From: Auxenochlorella pyrenoidosa | Lineage: Eukaryota > Chlorophyta > Trebouxiophyceae > Chlorellales > Chlorellaceae | DNA: 11,201 nt | Direction of reading: 5' to 3' | Assembly (NCBI GenBank): GCA_001430745.1 | Contig: KQ481969.1 | Coordinates: 60,137-71,337 of the forward strand | Shown here: one piece after another, positions 8,201 through 11,201 of the stretch | How the letters are laid out: the number at the start of each line of letters is the position of its first letter | Position numbering within the stretch: position 1 is the stretch's first letter | Notes under the pieces: generated by a model | Database searches by the model: none | What the model saw: only the letters and a program-made list of their open reading frames with translations | What the model was told of the DNA's origin: nothing | Translations under genes and position numbers: made by a program

Positions 8201-8236
8201 CGGCAAGGCCTGCTCCTGTGTGAGTCGAGCCTGGTC
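8201..8236 (+). repeat. Intronic copy of the 3' edge and donor of exon 3 (AhpC/TSA gene)
   Basis: The end of exon 3 and its donor (gcggcaaggcctgctccttt|gtgagtcga, junction 8130/8131) recur about 90 bp downstream as gcggcaaggcctgctcctgt|gtgagtcga, followed in both by a gtctggt word. There is one mismatch through the exon edge and donor. The copy keeps a perfect gtgagt donor. Confidence 0.9.
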
Positions 8237-8913
8237 TGGTTTGGCTTTTGCTGCCTTGACAGGGGCACCCGCGCTGCAGTCCAAGTTGGGACCGAGTTCT
8301 CCTGCACCATCAGACGCCTGCCTCTAGGATGGGCTGGGACCTGCGGCTGGTTTTGGGCGCAGCAAGAGCGTTCAGTGTCTGGGATCGTGCAAGGTGTCTG
8401 GGATGGCTGGCACATGCCAGGGGGACTGCGAATGGCCAGGCTCGGCTCGATCGATCGAGCCTGCCGGCAAACAGCAGCCTTGCTGCCAGCTTCCCGGCTG
8501 TGCTTCCAGACACCCTGGGCAGAGCCACCCGCTTCACTCAAGACCTCCTTCCGGCAGCTATCGCCTCGGTGCTGGCTGGCACCGCCGTGCCTGCAATGCC
8601 GCATTCCCAAGGCTGGAGTGCCAGCCCGTCCGCATGTATTCTGCGGCCGGCATGTGCAGCCCCTCGGAAGAGGCCTTGCCTGCCGGGTGCTGGTACATGG
8701 CGCACAGGCCGGCACTCTGCGCGTGGGTGCCGTTGTGGCGGCACTGAGGCGCTTTCAATGCGCACCTGCCAGGCCTACAGCAGCCTTGCCAGGGCGTACT
8801 GCTACCGAGCACCGAGCCCCAGTGCAGCATGCGGCTTCAGAGCCGCCTCGTGCAGGTTGGGCAGTTCATGGCAGTGGGCGCGGCAGGACGGGCAAATTGC
8901 TGCGCAGGCAGCA

Positions 8914-9175
8914 GCCCCTGCCTGCATGCACCAGCTCACCGGGATGCACACAGCGCGCCAAGAAAGTCGCCTCTTGTGGGTTGTGCACATAGCTCGAGAG
9001 GGTTCGGAACAGCAGTTTGGTCTCCTTGGGCACCGCTGCTTGCACTGTGCCAGCACGCTCCCATGGAGGCAAAACTGCTGTTCCAAACCCTGTCGACCTA
9101 TGTGCACAACCCACAAGAGGCGACTTCCTGGCGCGCTGTGTGCATCCCGGTGAGCTGGTGCATGCAGGCAGGGGC
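8914..9175. repeat. Large inverted repeat (foldback), two ~115-bp arms
   Basis: The left arm (~8914-9030) and the reverse complement of the right arm (~9059-9175) match almost throughout, for example ctgcatgcaccagctcaccg, gggatgcacacagcgcgcca and gtcgcctcttgtgggttgtg in both. Differences are few (agaaag/ggaag, agctcgagag/aggtcgacag, ttcgg/ttgg). The loop is about 30 nt. A transcript through it would form a long, nearly perfect hairpin. It may be a foldback/MITE-type element or a small-RNA precursor; no terminal target duplication was established. Confidence 0.9.
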
Positions 9176-9257
9176 GGCTTGCCAGCCTGGCCTTTCCCCG
9201 CCTGCTCATCGGGGGTGCCTGAAAGCCGGAGAAAAGACTGCCAGTGCCGGCAATCAA

Positions 9258-9329
9258 GGACAGCTGCGCCTGCCACGGCATCGGCAAATTGATAGCTGCG
9301 CAGGCATGCGGTGGCAGGCGCATCTGTCC
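9258..9329. repeat. Second, smaller inverted repeat
   Basis: ggacagctgcgcctgccac (9258-9276) pairs with gtggcaggcgcatctgtcc (9311-9329): 19 positions with one mismatch, and a 34-nt loop. The loop contains ggcaaattgatagctgcgca, similar to ggcaaattgctgcgcaggc at 8891, just outside the large foldback. Confidence 0.8.
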
Positions 9330-10855
9330 AGCTGGAAGGCAGCTGCCGGCAGGCAGGCGTGAGTTGACAGCAGACGGGGGTGGACCGCCGTGTAGCGGAA
9401 CTGGCGCTGCCCTCCTCCTGCACGGCTTGCAGGCGTGCTGCAGGAGGTGAGCCGAATGGTGTGCACACTGTGCTCGTGTGATCACGCATCCCATGCGTGC
9501 CCCTGCTGGCCACACCACGCGGCCGCGGCAACTGGCACGACCTGCAGTGCAAGCCGGGCAGATCAGCAGGTGCCAGCCATGCTGTGCATGCTGGGCGTCT
9601 TCTGCCAGTACCAGATGGTGCTCCCCAGTGGCCTGCATGTGCCCAGCGTGGCACGCAGGTTGCCGGGGTGTGCCTCCTGCACTGGAAGAAGGCGCCTGTG
9701 CTGGGATAAGGCACATCCACCCCGGCTGGCACCTCTGTGCGCTGACAAGGCAGGCAGGACAATCGGGATGCCACCCATGCTGCCAACGCTGGGCGCCTCT
9801 AATTTGACCCAGATGGTATGGGCAGAGCTACATTGGTGAGTGTTCACCCGACCGCCTTGACGCTCTCTTTCTCCCCCCTCTGCTGCTTGACGCGCCACCC
9901 ATGCTGCGTCCAAGCTGGGGAGGCGGGGCGCAGGGCCGAGGTGAAGGCAGCGGGACCTCACTGGATCGTCGGGGTGCCAGGATGGGATTGCAAAAGATTC
10001 CTCTTGGGTTTGAGACAATGGCCATGCTCATGTTGCCCTGCAAGGCAGGAAGAGGCCATGTGCTGGGGCAGGCATAGGCAGGCTGCGCACGTGTGGCGTT
10101 CCCTGCTGGGCTGTGTGCAGCAGGGGAATTGTCGCATCTGTAGAGCCCTATGTGGCTGTGCTCTTGCGGTGCTGCCCGTGGCCGCACGCACGGCCCAGCA
10201 GAGAACTCCTGTGGCCTGGGCAATCAGGGAGGCATCTTCAGGCTGGCTGACCGTGTAACGCCCCTGGCAGAGCGGCGGCTGTCGGCTGCTACTCAAGAGC
10301 TGGGCAACTGGCATATTCTGATGCTGTGATGGTTGGTGCAATCATGCGCTCCAGGCTGTTGGAGGCATTGCGGCGCGACACACAACACACGCCGGCATTG
10401 CAGCATGCCTAGGGGTCACGTCCGTTCTTCCTCTGCTGCACAGCTGGCTGTCCAGCTGGCACGCTTGCTAAGCGCACCACTGTCGGCACCGTGTGCACCT
10501 GGGCATGCGCTGGCGGCGGCGCGCTCTGCAAGCGCCAGCGGGACGGCTAGTCTGCGAAGCAGCGGAGGATCGGATGCGATTCTGACGCATGAGGCAGTGC
10601 CCGCTTGCGTTGCGCGTCGCACAGAACAGCGTGCTGGCGTCAATATGCAAGCCAGGGCGATGAGTCCCTGCTTGGTTTGACGTTTTAGGCAGTTTGCAAA
10701 TTGCCGACTCTGGAGGCCAAGTCCACCCGCAGCACCCCTCCCCCTCTCCCCCTGGCAGGCTGTCGGCCTGGGCGCCCTCTGGTCAGCCCTGTCACATCTC
10801 CTGCTGCTGCCTTACAATAAAGCGCGATTCCTTCTTCCTCTCACCCCGCTGGCAG

Positions 10856-11010
10856 GTGGACGACCTGGTCGCAGGTAAACTGCATTTTTGCTGCTCAAAC
10901 CCAATGCCCGTCTCCCCCTCCCCTCCCGCAGGTGGACGGCCCATTAGTGACTCTGTCGAAAATTGCGCTGCTCACTCCCATGCCCACCCCGCCCCACCCC
11001 CCTCCGGCAG
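10856..11010 (+). repeat. Two tandem copies of the acceptor edge of the exon at 11011
   Basis: Junctions of the form gcag|gtgga(c/t)g(a/g)c recur at 10856, 10932 and 11011, giving units of 76 and 79 bp. Between junctions the two units share ctgctca, ccatgccc/caatgccc and a closing C-rich tract ending gcag. Copy 10856 reads VDDLVAG and then meets a gtaaac donor after 19 nt, so it could even be a microexon. Copy 10932 is diverged after five codons. Confidence 0.8.
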
Positions 11011-11079
11011 GTGGATGACCTGCGCGGCGCCGTCCTGGCGGTGAGCCCCGACACCCGGGCGGGGCGCATCGGCTTCAAG
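11011..11079 (+). CDS. Exon of an AhpC/TSA-like protein, paralogous to exon 3 of the upstream gene
   Basis: A 69-nt phase-0 exon is bounded by ctccggcag and gtgcgcc. It encodes VDDLRGAVLAVSPDTRAGRI followed by GFK. Aligned without gaps to exon 3 of the gene at 7219-8130 (FEELSCDVVAVSADTRGKAC then SF), 10 of 22 positions are identical, including L..xV.AVSxDTR and the final F. The AhpC/TSA fold has only one such strand, so joining it after exon 3 would duplicate a core element. It is therefore more likely an alternative exon or part of a neighbouring paralogue. The rest of the gene lies beyond the window. Confidence 0.5.
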
Positions 11080-11160
11080 GTGCGCCGGCGGCCTGCCGGA
11101 TGGGGCTGGCGCCTGTGGGGTGGGGTGGGTGGGTGGTAGATCGCCGGCCCCTGGGTCCAT

Positions 11161-11173
11161 CCCCCCCCCCCCC
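11161..11173. repeat. C13 homopolymer
   Basis: Thirteen consecutive C close to the window end, following gggtccat and leading into tgccacaacc. It is probably part of another C-rich intron tract after the exon at 11011-11079. Length may be affected by sequencing. Confidence 0.8.
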
Positions 11174-11201
11174 TGCCACAACCTGTTCAATTCTGGGATA
11201 A

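Larger units (their letters stand above)
8237..10855. other. 2.6 kb without a recognisable gene: long intron or intergenic DNA with inverted repeats
   Basis: Long open frames exist on both strands, but they are Cys/Ala/Arg-rich, lack family motifs, and in 8900-9200 are the same words read from both arms of a palindrome. If the exon at 11011 belongs with the AhpC/TSA gene this is one long intron; otherwise it is intergenic. It holds two inverted repeats (listed separately), a weak direct repeat (around 9577 and 9769, sharing ccatgctg, gctgggcg and cagatggt), TGTAA at 10255-10259 and AATAAA near 10816. Recurrent tgcctgcagg/tgccggca words suggest old repeats. No transposase, reverse transcriptase or target-site duplication was recognised. 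Confidence 0.55.

Noticed and set aside
8914..9175. Calling the foldback a specific transposon family
   Set aside because: No target-site duplication, no terminal motif and no element-encoded protein could be identified, so only the inverted repeat is reported.
8802..9786. Long overlapping minus-strand open frames (about 300 codons) as genes
   Set aside because: They repeat the same words as plus-strand frames because they cross both arms of the foldback. They are Cys/Ala/Arg-rich and lack motifs, so they are attributed to composition and palindromy.

Overview
The window reads as nuclear DNA of a GC-rich eukaryote, most likely a unicellular green alga (chlorophyte, perhaps trebouxiophyte). 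The genes are split into short exons of about 50 to 340 nt. Introns are mostly GT-AG with CT- or C-rich acceptors ending in gcag. Codons end in G or C, proteins carry Ala-rich low-complexity tails, and microsatellites are common. No bacterial operon, ribosome-binding-site, RNA-gene or CRISPR signal is visible. All exon models are manual reconstructions from reading frame, splice dinucleotides and remembered family sequences. None has been tested against transcripts or databases.

Layout. (1) 59-297 (+): last exon of a protein kinase, entered from a CA-repeat intron end. (2) 298-882: convergent intergenic stretch. (3) 883-4428 (-): a complete eight-exon NUDT5-type ADP-sugar/ADP-ribose pyrophosphatase. 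It has a full Nudix box, conserved adenine-stacking tryptophans, one apparent GC-AG intron, and an unusual ~220-residue Ala/Ser-rich C-terminal extension ending in a hydrophobic segment. (4) 4429-5226: divergent upstream region holding one orphan exon-like segment. (5) 5227-6955 (+): a four-exon short THOC5, the coiled-coil subunit of the THO/TREX mRNA-export complex. (6) 7219-8130 (+): first three exons of an AhpC/TSA thioredoxin-fold protein whose expected peroxidatic Cys is Asp. (7) 8131-11010: about 2.9 kb with no recognisable gene, containing a large foldback with ~115-bp arms. (8) 11011-11079 (+): an exon that looks like a diverged copy of exon 3 of the AhpC/TSA gene.

The most unusual pattern concerns exon-intron junctions rather than a gene. 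At five junctions in two neighbouring plus-strand genes, the splice site plus the adjoining exon edge is repeated once to several times inside the intron. The copies are in-register but decayed, and they act as decoy or alternative splice sites or as relics of small tandem duplications. The genes look like unrelated housekeeping neighbours (signalling, nucleotide-sugar clean-up, mRNA export, redox), not a pathway cluster.
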